Positions 1 through 4,749 of a stretch of DNA of 5,756 nt are shown here, in pieces. Positions within the stretch are counted from its first letter, which is position 1. Each line of letters begins with the position of its first letter. The stretch lies in NCBI GenBank assembly GCA_900757285.1, contig CAAENI010000116.1, positions 1-5,756 of the forward strand, in the 5' to 3' direction. The notes under the pieces were generated by a model that did no database searches, was not told the origin of the DNA, and saw nothing but the letters and a program-made list of their open reading frames with translations. Position numbers and translations under genes: made by a program. The DNA is from an uncultured Collinsella sp. Lineage in GTDB: Bacteria; Actinomycetota; Coriobacteriia; Coriobacteriales; Coriobacteriaceae.

Positions 1-78
1 ATCGCCGCTCAGCATGAATTGATTTGCTCTAAATGGAAGGCATTTTTCCTTGTGGACGAGATCTCGTTCTACTGCTAA
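1..78. other. Left-edge fragment of uncertain coding status
   Basis: Two readings are possible and neither is secure. On the + strand, frame 1 is open from the first base to a TAA at 76-78 (25 codons), so this could be the 3' end of an upstream gene. On the - strand, an ATG at 15-13 opens a frame reading MLSGD to the window edge, which would make this the 5' end of a divergent gene. No clear Shine-Dalgarno precedes that ATG. The A+T-rich composition from about 16 onwards looks more like a gap than a gene, and the G+C-rich first 15 bases slightly favour the divergent reading. The peptide from either strand is too short for me to recognise. Confidence 0.2.
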
Positions 79-212
79 ACGTCATCCCGGCTTCTCTTTT
101 CCAATTTTAATCATGAGCTTGTCCCATCTGTGCTGATTGAACTTGACAGTACAATGGAGGCGGACTTTCTTGCCGCTGCTCGTTGCGGCTAAACGGATGT
201 GTTGGAGCTCGC
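79..212 (+). promoter_or_regulatory. nadE upstream region with weak promoter candidate
   Basis: This A+T-richer stretch precedes nadE. TACAAT at 150-155 matches the sigma70 -10 hexamer at five of six positions, but no good -35 lies 16-18 bp before it. TTGACA at 143-148 is a perfect -35 hexamer, yet it lies only 1 bp from TACAAT and has only TTTCTT at the right distance downstream, so the two cannot work together. A short stem, GCCGC at 172-176 with GCGGC at 185-189 and an 8-nt loop, would lie in the leader and has no T-tract. A 12-codon reading frame starts at ATG 154 but has no ribosome binding site. No known riboswitch is recognisable. Confidence 0.25.
204..207 (+). promoter_or_regulatory. 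Ribosome binding site deciding the nadE start
   Basis: GGAG lies 5 nt before the ATG at 213. The in-frame TTG at 183 would add ten residues, but the nearest purine-rich block before it is GGAGG at 157-161, about 21 nt away and too distant. This favours the ATG at 213. Confidence 0.7.
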
Positions 213-2201
213 ATGAACGATTTTCTAAACGGTCAAGTTAAGAACGACGGCTTTTTGCGTGTGGCGGCGGCCTCGCCCAAGATTCGCGTTGCCGATGTCG
301 AGGGCAATGCCGAGGTTGCGTTGGCGGCTGTTCGTGAGGCTGCCGAGCGTGGCGTTCGCGCGCTGGTGCTGCCCGAGCTTAATCTGTGCGGCTATACCGC
401 GGCTGACCTGTTCCATAACCGCACACTACTGCATGCCTGCGAGGCGGCACTTGAGTTTATCCTCGATGGAACCCGTGAGTTGCCGATCGTCTTTACCGTT
501 GGCTTGCCCGTTGCGGTGGCAGAAAACATCTACAACTGCGCCGCCGTGTGCTGCGCGGGCGAGCTTTTGGGCCTTACGGCCAAGAAGTATCTGCCTAACT
601 ATGGCGAGTTCTATGAGCGCCGTTGGTTTGCTCCGGCGCCTGCGGATCCCGTGTGGGTTGATTTTGCCGGTCAGGGTCCGGTCCCGCTTGGCTCGGGGCT
701 TATCTACCGCTGCTGTGATGAGGGCGCCGAGGACCTGGTGCTGGGTGTTGAGGTCTGTGAGGACCTGTGGGTGCCGGCACCCCCGTCGACCGAGATGGCG
801 CTTGCCAGTGCGACGGTGATCCTCAACCCGTCGGCCTCGGACGAGATCATCGGCAAGGCGGATTACCGCCGCGGCCTTATCTCTAACCAAAGCGCGCGCC
901 TGTACTGCGCCTATGCCTATGCAGACGCGAGCGAGGGCGAGTCCACGACCGATATGGTCTTTGCGGGCGAGAACCTTATCTACGAAAACGGCTCCAAGCT
1001 TGCCGCGACCAAACTGCTTACCTGCGATATGGCCATCGCCGACGTTGACCTTGACCGTCTGGTTGCCGAGCGCCGCCGCTCGACGACGTGGACGCGCGCC
1101 GACGATGCGCCGGAGGCCACGACCGTTGAGTTTTCGTTTGAGGGCGTGCTGACAGACGAACCTGTCCTGCGCAACGCCTGCGACATCGACCGCGTCTTCC
1201 CCCGCGCGCCCTTTGTGCCGGCCGACCACGGTGATCTGGCCGAGCGCTGTGAGACTATTCTCAATCTGCAGACTGCTGGCCTCAAGACCCGCCTTGCCCA
1301 CACGGGCACCAAGGCTGCGGTCATCGGCCTTTCGGGCGGCTTGGACTCCACGCTGGCGCTGCTTGTGACCGTGCGTGCCTTCGATGTGCTGGGGCTGCCG
1401 CGCACGGGTATCACGGCGGTCTCCATGCCAGGTTTTGGCACGACGCATCGCACCAAGTCGAATGCCGAGTCGCTCGCCCGCGACCTAGGCGTGAGCTTCC
1501 GCGAGGTTTCAATCCATGCAGCCGTGGAGCAGCACTTCAGGGACATTGAGCACGATCCGGCCGTCCAGGACGTGACCTACGAGAACAGCCAGGCGCGCGA
1601 GCGTACGCAGATTCTGATGGATTTGGCCAACCAGGCTGGCGGTTTTGTCATCGGCACGGGCGATCTGTCAGAGCTGGCGCTCGGCTGGGCTACCTATAAC
1701 GGCGACCACATGAGCATGTACGCCGTCAACGCGAGCGTGCCCAAGACGCTTGTGCGTCATCTGGTGCGTTATGCGGCTGATGTCTTTGGCGGGCGTATTG
1801 CCGAGGTGCTGCTCGATATCCTCGATACGCCGGTGTCCCCCGAGCTTCTGCCACCAACGGGCGATGGCGAGATTGCGCAGAAGACCGAGGATTTGGTGGG
1901 CCCGTATGAGCTGCACGACTACTTCCTCTACTACCTGCTGCGTTTTGGCTTTGAGCCGGGCAAGATCTACCGCATGGCGCTCAAGAGCTTCGAGGGCGTC
2001 TACGACGCCAAGACCGTCCGCGCGTGGTTGCGTACGTTCTATCGTCGCTTCTTTGCCCAGCAGTTTAAGCGCAGCTGCTTGCCCGATGGTCCCAAGGTGG
2101 GCTCGGTGACGCTCAGCCCGCGCGGCGATTGGCGTATGCCGAGTGACGCCAGCTCGCGTTTGTGGCTTGCGCAGATCGACGCGCTCAATGCAATTGACTA
2201 A
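213..2201 (+). CDS. nadE: Glutamine-dependent NAD+ synthetase (NadE, long two-domain form)
   Basis: This cytoplasmic enzyme catalyses the last step of NAD+ synthesis: ATP-dependent amidation of deamido-NAD+ with ammonia released from glutamine. The 662-residue protein is close in length to the two-domain form known from Mycobacterium tuberculosis. Residues about 15-300 are a nitrilase-type glutaminase domain with its Glu-Lys-Cys triad visible: Glu55 in LPELNLCGY, Lys124 in KKYLPNYGEFYE and Cys182 in EVCEDLWVP. Residues about 345-662 are the synthetase domain, with the ATP-pyrophosphatase loop SGGLDS at 374-379, YENSQARERTQ from 456 and GTGDLSE at 481-487. No key residue is missing and the frame is unbroken. 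The ATG at 213 is chosen because GGAG lies 5 nt upstream; an in-frame TTG at 183 is the alternative. The gene appears monocistronic: the next gene begins 118 bp later, beyond a hairpin terminator. Function is assigned with high confidence from the motifs and overall similarity. Confidence 0.96.
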   Translation: MNDFLNGQVKNDGFLRVAAASPKIRVADVEGNAEVALAAVREAAERGVRALVLPELNLCGYTAADLFHNRTLLHACEAALEFILDGTRELPIVFTVGLPVAVAENIYNCAAVCCAGELLGLTAKKYLPNYGEFYERRWFAPAPADPVWVDFAGQGPVPLGSGLIYRCCDEGAEDLVLGVEVCEDLWVPAPPSTEMALASATVILNPSASDEIIGKADYRRGLISNQSARLYCAYAYADASEGESTTDMVFAGENLIYENGSKLAATKLLTCDMAIADVDLDRLVAERRRSTTWTRADDAPEATTVEFSFEGVLTDEPVLRNACDIDRVFPRAPFVPADHGDLAERCETILNLQTAGLKTRLAHTGTKAAVIGLSGGLDSTLALLVTVRAFDVLGLPRTGITAVSMPGFGTTHRTKSNAESLARDLGVSFREVSIHAAVEQHFRDIEHDPAVQDVTYENSQARERTQILMDLANQAGGFVIGTGDLSELALGWATYNGDHMSMYAVNASVPKTLVRHLVRYAADVFGGRIAEVLLDILDTPVSPELLPPTGDGEIAQKTEDLVGPYELHDYFLYYLLRFGFEPGKIYRMALKSFEGVYDAKTVRAWLRTFYRRFFAQQFKRSCLPDGPKVGSVTLSPRGDWRMPSDASSRLWLAQIDALNAID

Positions 2202-2212
2202 GGTTGGCTAAA

Positions 2213-2245
2213 TTGAACCAATGCGGGGTTTGTAAGCGTTACACT
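2213..2245 (+). promoter_or_regulatory. Weak promoter candidate for the aminotransferase gene
   Basis: TTGAAC at 2213-2218 resembles a -35 hexamer and TACACT at 2240-2245 a -10 hexamer (four of six each). The 21-bp spacer is too long for a good sigma70 promoter, so this is only a candidate. The -10 overlaps the palindrome at 2231-2243. A start near 2252 would give a leader of about 68 nt that includes the hairpin at 2270-2295. No better promoter was seen between nadE and the aminotransferase gene. Confidence 0.2.
2231..2243. promoter_or_regulatory. Perfect 13-bp palindrome, candidate operator
   Basis: TGTAAGCGTTACA is a perfect inverted repeat (TGTAA, 3-bp centre, TTACA) about 30 bp after nadE. 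It overlaps the best available -10 candidate (TACACT, 2240-2245), where a bound repressor would block transcription. The half-site and the CG at the centre resemble LacI/GalR-family operators, but the centre is one base shorter than the usual 14-bp form. The regulator is unknown. Chance occurrence is possible. Confidence 0.35.
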
Positions 2246-2269
2246 TTTGCAATCTGATGGCCCGTATCG

Positions 2270-2301
2270 CGCGGCGCTCTTGTCGGAGCGCCGCGTTTTT
2301 T
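2270..2301 (+). terminator. Intrinsic terminator after nadE, in the aminotransferase leader
   Basis: A perfect 10-bp G+C-rich stem (2270-2279 with 2286-2295) closes a 6-nt loop, TTGTCG, and is followed by six T at 2296-2301. This is a textbook Rho-independent terminator, 68 nt beyond the nadE stop codon. Its T-tract ends only 18 nt before the next ATG, leaving no room for a promoter in between. Transcripts of the downstream gene must therefore cross it. It may act only as the nadE terminator with partial read-through, or as a leader attenuator. Confidence 0.8.
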
Positions 2302-2307
2302 ATATCG

Positions 2308-2315
2308 AAAGGTGG
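2308..2315 (+). promoter_or_regulatory. Ribosome binding site deciding the aminotransferase start
   Basis: AAAGGTGG lies 4 nt before the ATG at 2320 (7 nt from its AAGG core). An in-frame ATG at 2257 would add 21 residues encoded largely by the terminator hairpin, and it has no Shine-Dalgarno, so 2320 is preferred. Confidence 0.75.
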
Positions 2316-2319
2316 CACC

Positions 2320-3483
2320 ATGCAGGCATCGCAGCGTCTCGACCGCTTTGGCGCGGAGGTCTTCGCCTCGCTCAACAACATGCTCCTCGCGCTGAAGGCT
2401 CAGGGTAAGACCATTTACAACATGAGCGTGGGAACGCCCGACTTTAAGCCGTACGGCCACGTGGTCGAGGCACTCACGCAAGCAGCCCAAGATCCCGAGA
2501 TGTGGAAGTATGCCCTGCGCGACCTGCCCGAGCTCAAGCAAGCCGTGTGCGATTACTATGAGCGTCGCTTTGGCGTTTCGGGCATTACGCCGTCCATGGT
2601 GCAGTCGTGCAACGGCACGCAGGAGGGCGTGGGCCATTTGGGCCTGGCCCTGCTCGATCCGGGTGACACCATTCTGGTTCCCGATCCGTGCTATCCGGTC
2701 TTTGAGGCGGGTGCCAAGATCGCCGATGCCAAGCTCGAGTACTATCCGTTGGTCGCCGAGCATAATTACCTGCCCTATGTGGCGGGTATCGATCCCGAGG
2801 TTGCCGATCGTGCCAAGTATATGATCGTGTCGCTGCCCGCGAACCCGGTCGGCTCGGTGGGCACGCCCGAGGTCTACGAGGAGATTATCGCTTTCGCCCG
2901 TGAGCACGACCTGCTGATCGTTCACGACAACGCATATTCCGACATCGTGTTCGACGGCGAGCCGGGCGGCAGCTTCTTGCAGTATCCCGGCGCGCTCGAG
3001 GTGGGCGTGGAGTTCTTCTCGCTCTCCAAGTCGTTTAACGTCACCGGTGCGCGTATCGGCTTTTTGGTTGGCCGAGAGGACGCGGTCTCTGCCTTTGCCA
3101 AGCTGCGCGGCCAGATCGACTTTGGTATGTTCTTCCCGATCCAGAAGGCTGCTATCGCCTGCCTGAACGGCCCGCGCGATGAGGTCGAGGCGCAGCGTCT
3201 GAAGTACCAGGAGCGTCGCGATGCCCTGTGCGACGGTCTTGAGGGACTGGGCTGGGAGCGTCCCAACGCGCATGGCTCTATGTTTGTGTGGGCCAAGCTT
3301 CCCGGCGGCCGTACCGATTCCATGGCGTTTTGCGAGGAGCTCATGGAGAAGGCCGGCGTTGTGGTGACGCCGGGTGCGAGCTTTGGTCCTTCGGGCGAGG
3401 GGCACGTGCGCATGGCGCTGGTCCTGCCGCCCGACCAGATTGCTTTGGCTGTCGAGGCCATTCGCGAGGCGGGCCTGTATTAG
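2320..3483 (+). CDS. PLP-dependent class I/II aminotransferase (LL-DAP/alanine aminotransferase-like)
   Basis: The gene encodes a 387-residue cytoplasmic fold-type I aminotransferase, which would move an amino group between an amino acid and a 2-oxo acid using pyridoxal phosphate. Visible landmarks are the substrate-site segment SVGTPDF at 36-42, the cofactor phosphate-binding NGTQE at 98-102, Tyr125 in DPCYPVF, Asn175 in SLPANPVG, Asp203 and Tyr206 in HDNAYSDI, the Schiff-base Lys237 in SLSKSFN, Arg245 in TGARIGF and the carboxylate-binding Arg364 in HVRMAL. Length and the HDNAY...FDG...SFLQ...SLSK...TGARIGF run resemble archaeal/clostridial-type LL-diaminopimelate aminotransferases (DapL) and related alanine aminotransferases. 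Substrate cannot be settled from the sequence, so no symbol is given. No lysine-pathway gene adjoins it. It sits between nadE and ldh as a probable single-gene unit, behind a terminator hairpin, and has no TTA, CTA or TCA codons. Confidence 0.9.
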   Translation: MQASQRLDRFGAEVFASLNNMLLALKAQGKTIYNMSVGTPDFKPYGHVVEALTQAAQDPEMWKYALRDLPELKQAVCDYYERRFGVSGITPSMVQSCNGTQEGVGHLGLALLDPGDTILVPDPCYPVFEAGAKIADAKLEYYPLVAEHNYLPYVAGIDPEVADRAKYMIVSLPANPVGSVGTPEVYEEIIAFAREHDLLIVHDNAYSDIVFDGEPGGSFLQYPGALEVGVEFFSLSKSFNVTGARIGFLVGREDAVSAFAKLRGQIDFGMFFPIQKAAIACLNGPRDEVEAQRLKYQERRDALCDGLEGLGWERPNAHGSMFVWAKLPGGRTDSMAFCEELMEKAGVVVTPGASFGPSGEGHVRMALVLPPDQIALAVEAIREAGLY

Positions 3484-3509
3484 AAATCCATTTAGGCGCG
3501 TCAATAGCT

Positions 3510-3523
3510 CGAAACCGATTTCG
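3510..3523. promoter_or_regulatory. cre-like palindrome upstream of ldh, candidate operator
   Basis: CGAAACCGATTTCG is a 14-bp inverted repeat (CGAAA, 4-bp centre, TTTCG). With flanking bases the symmetry extends to 3507-3526, with eight of ten pairs matching. Compared with the catabolite-response/LacI-family consensus TGWNANCGNTNWCA, it fits eight of ten specified positions, including the central CG; only the outermost T and A differ. It lies 26 bp after the aminotransferase stop and about 66 bp before the ldh -10 candidate. As an RNA it would be only a 5-bp, A+T-rich stem without a T-tract, so it is a poor terminator. Which regulator binds is unknown. Confidence 0.35.
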
Positions 3524-3565
3524 TGCAGTTATTTTACGAATCCTGCAAATAATTTCGGTAAACGG

Positions 3566-3595
3566 TCGATATTTGGCTGCGAATAGGAGCATAAT
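3566..3595 (+). promoter_or_regulatory. Promoter candidate for ldh
   Basis: CATAAT at 3590-3595 matches the -10 consensus at five of six positions. TCGATA at 3566-3571 is a four-of-six -35 with an 18-bp spacer. The surrounding 3484-3600 is the most A+T-rich stretch between genes in the right-hand part of the window. A start near 3602 gives a leader of about 83 nt that begins almost exactly at the first of two hairpins. AATAAT at 3548-3553 is a second possible -10 without a convincing -35. Confidence 0.35.
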
Positions 3596-3598
3596 CAA

Positions 3599-3623
3599 AG
3601 TCCCGATTGGATGTATTGGGATT
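3599..3623 (+). other. First stem-loop of the ldh leader
   Basis: AGTCCCGAT at 3599-3607 pairs with ATTGGGATT at 3615-3623 over nine positions, two of them G-U, with a 7-nt loop. It begins at about the predicted transcription start, so it would fold at the extreme 5' end of the ldh mRNA. It has no T-tract and is probably not a terminator. Stabilising the mRNA 5' end is one possible role. Confidence 0.35.
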
Positions 3624-3627
3624 ACGG

Positions 3628-3663
3628 CAAGCCGCTCGGGTCGTTCCCGGGCGGCTTGTTTGT
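3628..3663 (+). terminator. Terminator-like hairpin in the ldh leader
   Basis: CAAGCCGCTCGGG at 3628-3640 pairs with 3646-3658 over thirteen positions (one T-G wobble) around a 5-nt loop. It is followed by TTTGT, an interrupted and rather weak T-tract. It lies 145 nt after the aminotransferase stop and is the only strong hairpin in that gap, so it may end aminotransferase transcripts. Only 21 nt separate it from the ldh ATG, too little for a promoter plus leader, so ldh mRNA must include it. Confidence 0.55.
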
Positions 3664-3673
3664 GGAGAGAGAT

Positions 3674-3678
3674 GGGAG
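3674..3678 (+). promoter_or_regulatory. Ribosome binding site deciding the ldh start
   Basis: GGGAG lies 6 nt before the ATG at 3685, with a second purine-rich stretch, GGAGAGAG, at 3664-3671. An in-frame TTG at 3607 would add 26 residues read through the leader hairpin and lacks a site. The NAD-binding fold begins directly after the ATG at 3685, as expected for the family. Confidence 0.8.
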
Positions 3679-3684
3679 TTTCTA

Positions 3685-4635
3685 ATGGTTAACGAGAAGA
3701 AGGTCGCTATTGTCGGCTGCGGTTTCGTCGGTTCGTCTTCGGCGTTCGCGCTGATGCAGAGTGGTCTGTTCTCCGAGATGGTCCTCATCGACGTGGACAA
3801 GAACCGCGCCGAGGGTGAGGCTCTGGATATCGCGCACGGCATGACGTTTGCCGAGCCGATGAAGATCTACGCCGGCGATTATTCCGATGTCGCCGACGCC
3901 GCCATGATCGTCGTCACCGCTGGTGCTGCCCAGAAGCCCGGTGAGACCCGCCTGGACCTTGTCAACAAGAACGTCAACATTTTTAAGTCCATTATCCCCG
4001 AGATTAAGAAGTCCGGCTTCGACGGCATTCTGCTCATCGTCTCCAACCCGGTCGACGTTTTGACCTACGCCGCCATCAAGATGTCCGGCCTTCCTGAGGG
4101 CCATGTCATCGGTTCCGGCACCGTGCTCGACACCGGCCGTCTGCAGCAGATGCTTGGTGCCCACGTTGAGGTCGACCCGCGCGATGTCCAGGCCTATGTC
4201 ATGGGCGAGCACGGCGACTCCGAGTTCGTTGCTTGGTCCAGCGCCCAGGTTGCCGGCGTTCCGCTGAACACCTTCTGCGAGCTTCACGGTCATCTGGAGC
4301 ATGAGGCTGCCGAGAAGCGCATCGCCGAGGACGTCAAGAACTCCGCCTACACCATCATCGAGAAGAAGCACGCTACCTACTATGGCGTCGCCATGGCCGT
4401 CAAGCGCATCTGCACTGCCGTCATGCGTGACGAGCAGACCGTTCTGCCCGTTTCCTCGCTCATGGTGGGCGAGTACGGCCTGTCCGATCTTGCCATCTCC
4501 ATGCCGACCGTCGTTGGCCGCGACGGCGTTGTCTGCCGCGTCCCCGTGCCGCTGAACGATGACGAGCAGCATGAGCTTACCGCCTCCGCCAAGGCCCTCA
4601 AGGACATCATCGACAGCGTCGACTTCTCCTGCTAA
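3685..4635 (+). CDS. ldh: L-lactate dehydrogenase
   Basis: This NAD-dependent cytoplasmic enzyme reduces pyruvate to L-lactate and regenerates NAD+ in fermentation. The 316-residue protein has normal family length. The N-terminal NAD fold shows GCGFVG at 11-16 and the ribose-binding Asp36. The specificity loop QKPGETR at 83-89 carries Gln83 (dogfish Gln102, marking lactate rather than malate dehydrogenase) and Arg89 (Arg109). Asn121 in SNPVD, Asp149 (Asp168), Arg152 (Arg171), His176 in GEHGDSE (His195) and Thr231 complete the active site. The residues that bind fructose-1,6-bisphosphate in Geobacillus stearothermophilus LDH, Arg173 and His188, align without gaps to Gln154 and Gln169, suggesting an enzyme not activated that way. 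Codon use is strongly biased (AAG, TCC, GCC, CTG; no TTA/CTA/TCA), as in highly expressed genes. It has its own structured leader and a strong terminator, so it is probably monocistronic. Confidence 0.96.
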   Translation: MVNEKKVAIVGCGFVGSSSAFALMQSGLFSEMVLIDVDKNRAEGEALDIAHGMTFAEPMKIYAGDYSDVADAAMIVVTAGAAQKPGETRLDLVNKNVNIFKSIIPEIKKSGFDGILLIVSNPVDVLTYAAIKMSGLPEGHVIGSGTVLDTGRLQQMLGAHVEVDPRDVQAYVMGEHGDSEFVAWSSAQVAGVPLNTFCELHGHLEHEAAEKRIAEDVKNSAYTIIEKKHATYYGVAMAVKRICTAVMRDEQTVLPVSSLMVGEYGLSDLAISMPTVVGRDGVVCRVPVPLNDDEQHELTASAKALKDIIDSVDFSC

Positions 4636-4666
4636 ATCAAGCTCTTTTGGGCAACAGGCTACAATG

Positions 4667-4702
4667 AAAGGCGTCCGGTCCACACGGTCCGGGCGCCTTT
4701 TT
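4667..4702 (+). terminator. Intrinsic terminator of ldh
   Basis: Beginning 31 nt after the ldh stop, 4669-4678 pairs with 4689-4698 (ten pairs, one T-G). One T-T mismatch and two further C-G pairs follow, closing an ACAC loop at 4682-4685. A T-run at 4698-4702 follows, and three A at 4667-4669 face it, so the stem can extend into the T-run and work partly in both directions. The structure separates ldh from the hydrolase gene. Confidence 0.87.
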
Positions 4703-4749
4703 GGTGCAAAGTAACCTTATCCCAATGCGCCATAGTTGATGGGAGCGCC
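4703..4749 (+). promoter_or_regulatory. Short gap and ribosome binding site before the DUF2974 gene
   Basis: GGGAG at 4741-4745 lies 4 nt before the ATG at 4750 and supports that start. No convincing promoter fits between the terminator and the gene. CATAGT at 4731-4736 is a four-of-six -10 without a matching -35 and would leave a leader of only a few nucleotides. GCGCCAT is directly repeated at 4727-4733 and 4745-4751, the second copy covering the start codon; this may be chance. TACAAT at 4660-4665, just before the terminator stem, is another possible -10. Confidence 0.4.

Noticed and set aside
154..192. Twelve-codon leader peptide frame before nadE
   Set aside because: It has no ribosome binding site, no run of regulatory codons, and its ATG overlaps the -10-like TACAAT, so it would probably not be transcribed from there.
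183..212. TTG at 183 as the nadE start
   Set aside because: No properly spaced ribosome binding site precedes it, and the ten added residues do not resemble the family N-terminus. The ATG at 213 has GGAG 5 nt upstream.
426..1448. 340-codon antisense frame inside nadE
   Set aside because: It is register-aligned with nadE and ends exactly where nadE uses a CTA codon (426-428). The peptide is Arg/Gly/Ala-rich and unlike any known protein.
2257..2319. ATG at 2257 as an upstream start for the aminotransferase
   Set aside because: The extra 21 residues would be encoded by the terminator hairpin and T-tract, and there is no Shine-Dalgarno. The ATG at 2320 has a strong one.
2239..3504. Uninterrupted 421-codon antisense frame covering the whole aminotransferase gene
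   Set aside because: It is in exact codon register with the sense gene, so it stays open simply because the sense gene has no TTA, CTA or TCA codons. Its translation is low-complexity in character, matches no family I know and has no ribosome binding site; the sense product has all catalytic residues.
3484..3684. Rex (NADH-sensing repressor) site upstream of ldh
   Set aside because: I looked for the TTGTGAA...TTCACAA type of operator often found before ldh genes and found no acceptable match. The palindromes present have different half-sites.
3685..4635. Malate dehydrogenase instead of lactate dehydrogenase
   Set aside because: The substrate-specificity position is Gln83, the lactate dehydrogenase residue; malate dehydrogenases have Arg there.
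3682..4683. Uninterrupted 333-codon antisense frame covering all of ldh
   Set aside because: Same cause: it is register-aligned with a gene that avoids TTA, CTA and TCA. Its predicted peptide is rich in Gly, Asp, Val and Leu with no recognisable domain, and it would start inside the ldh terminator.
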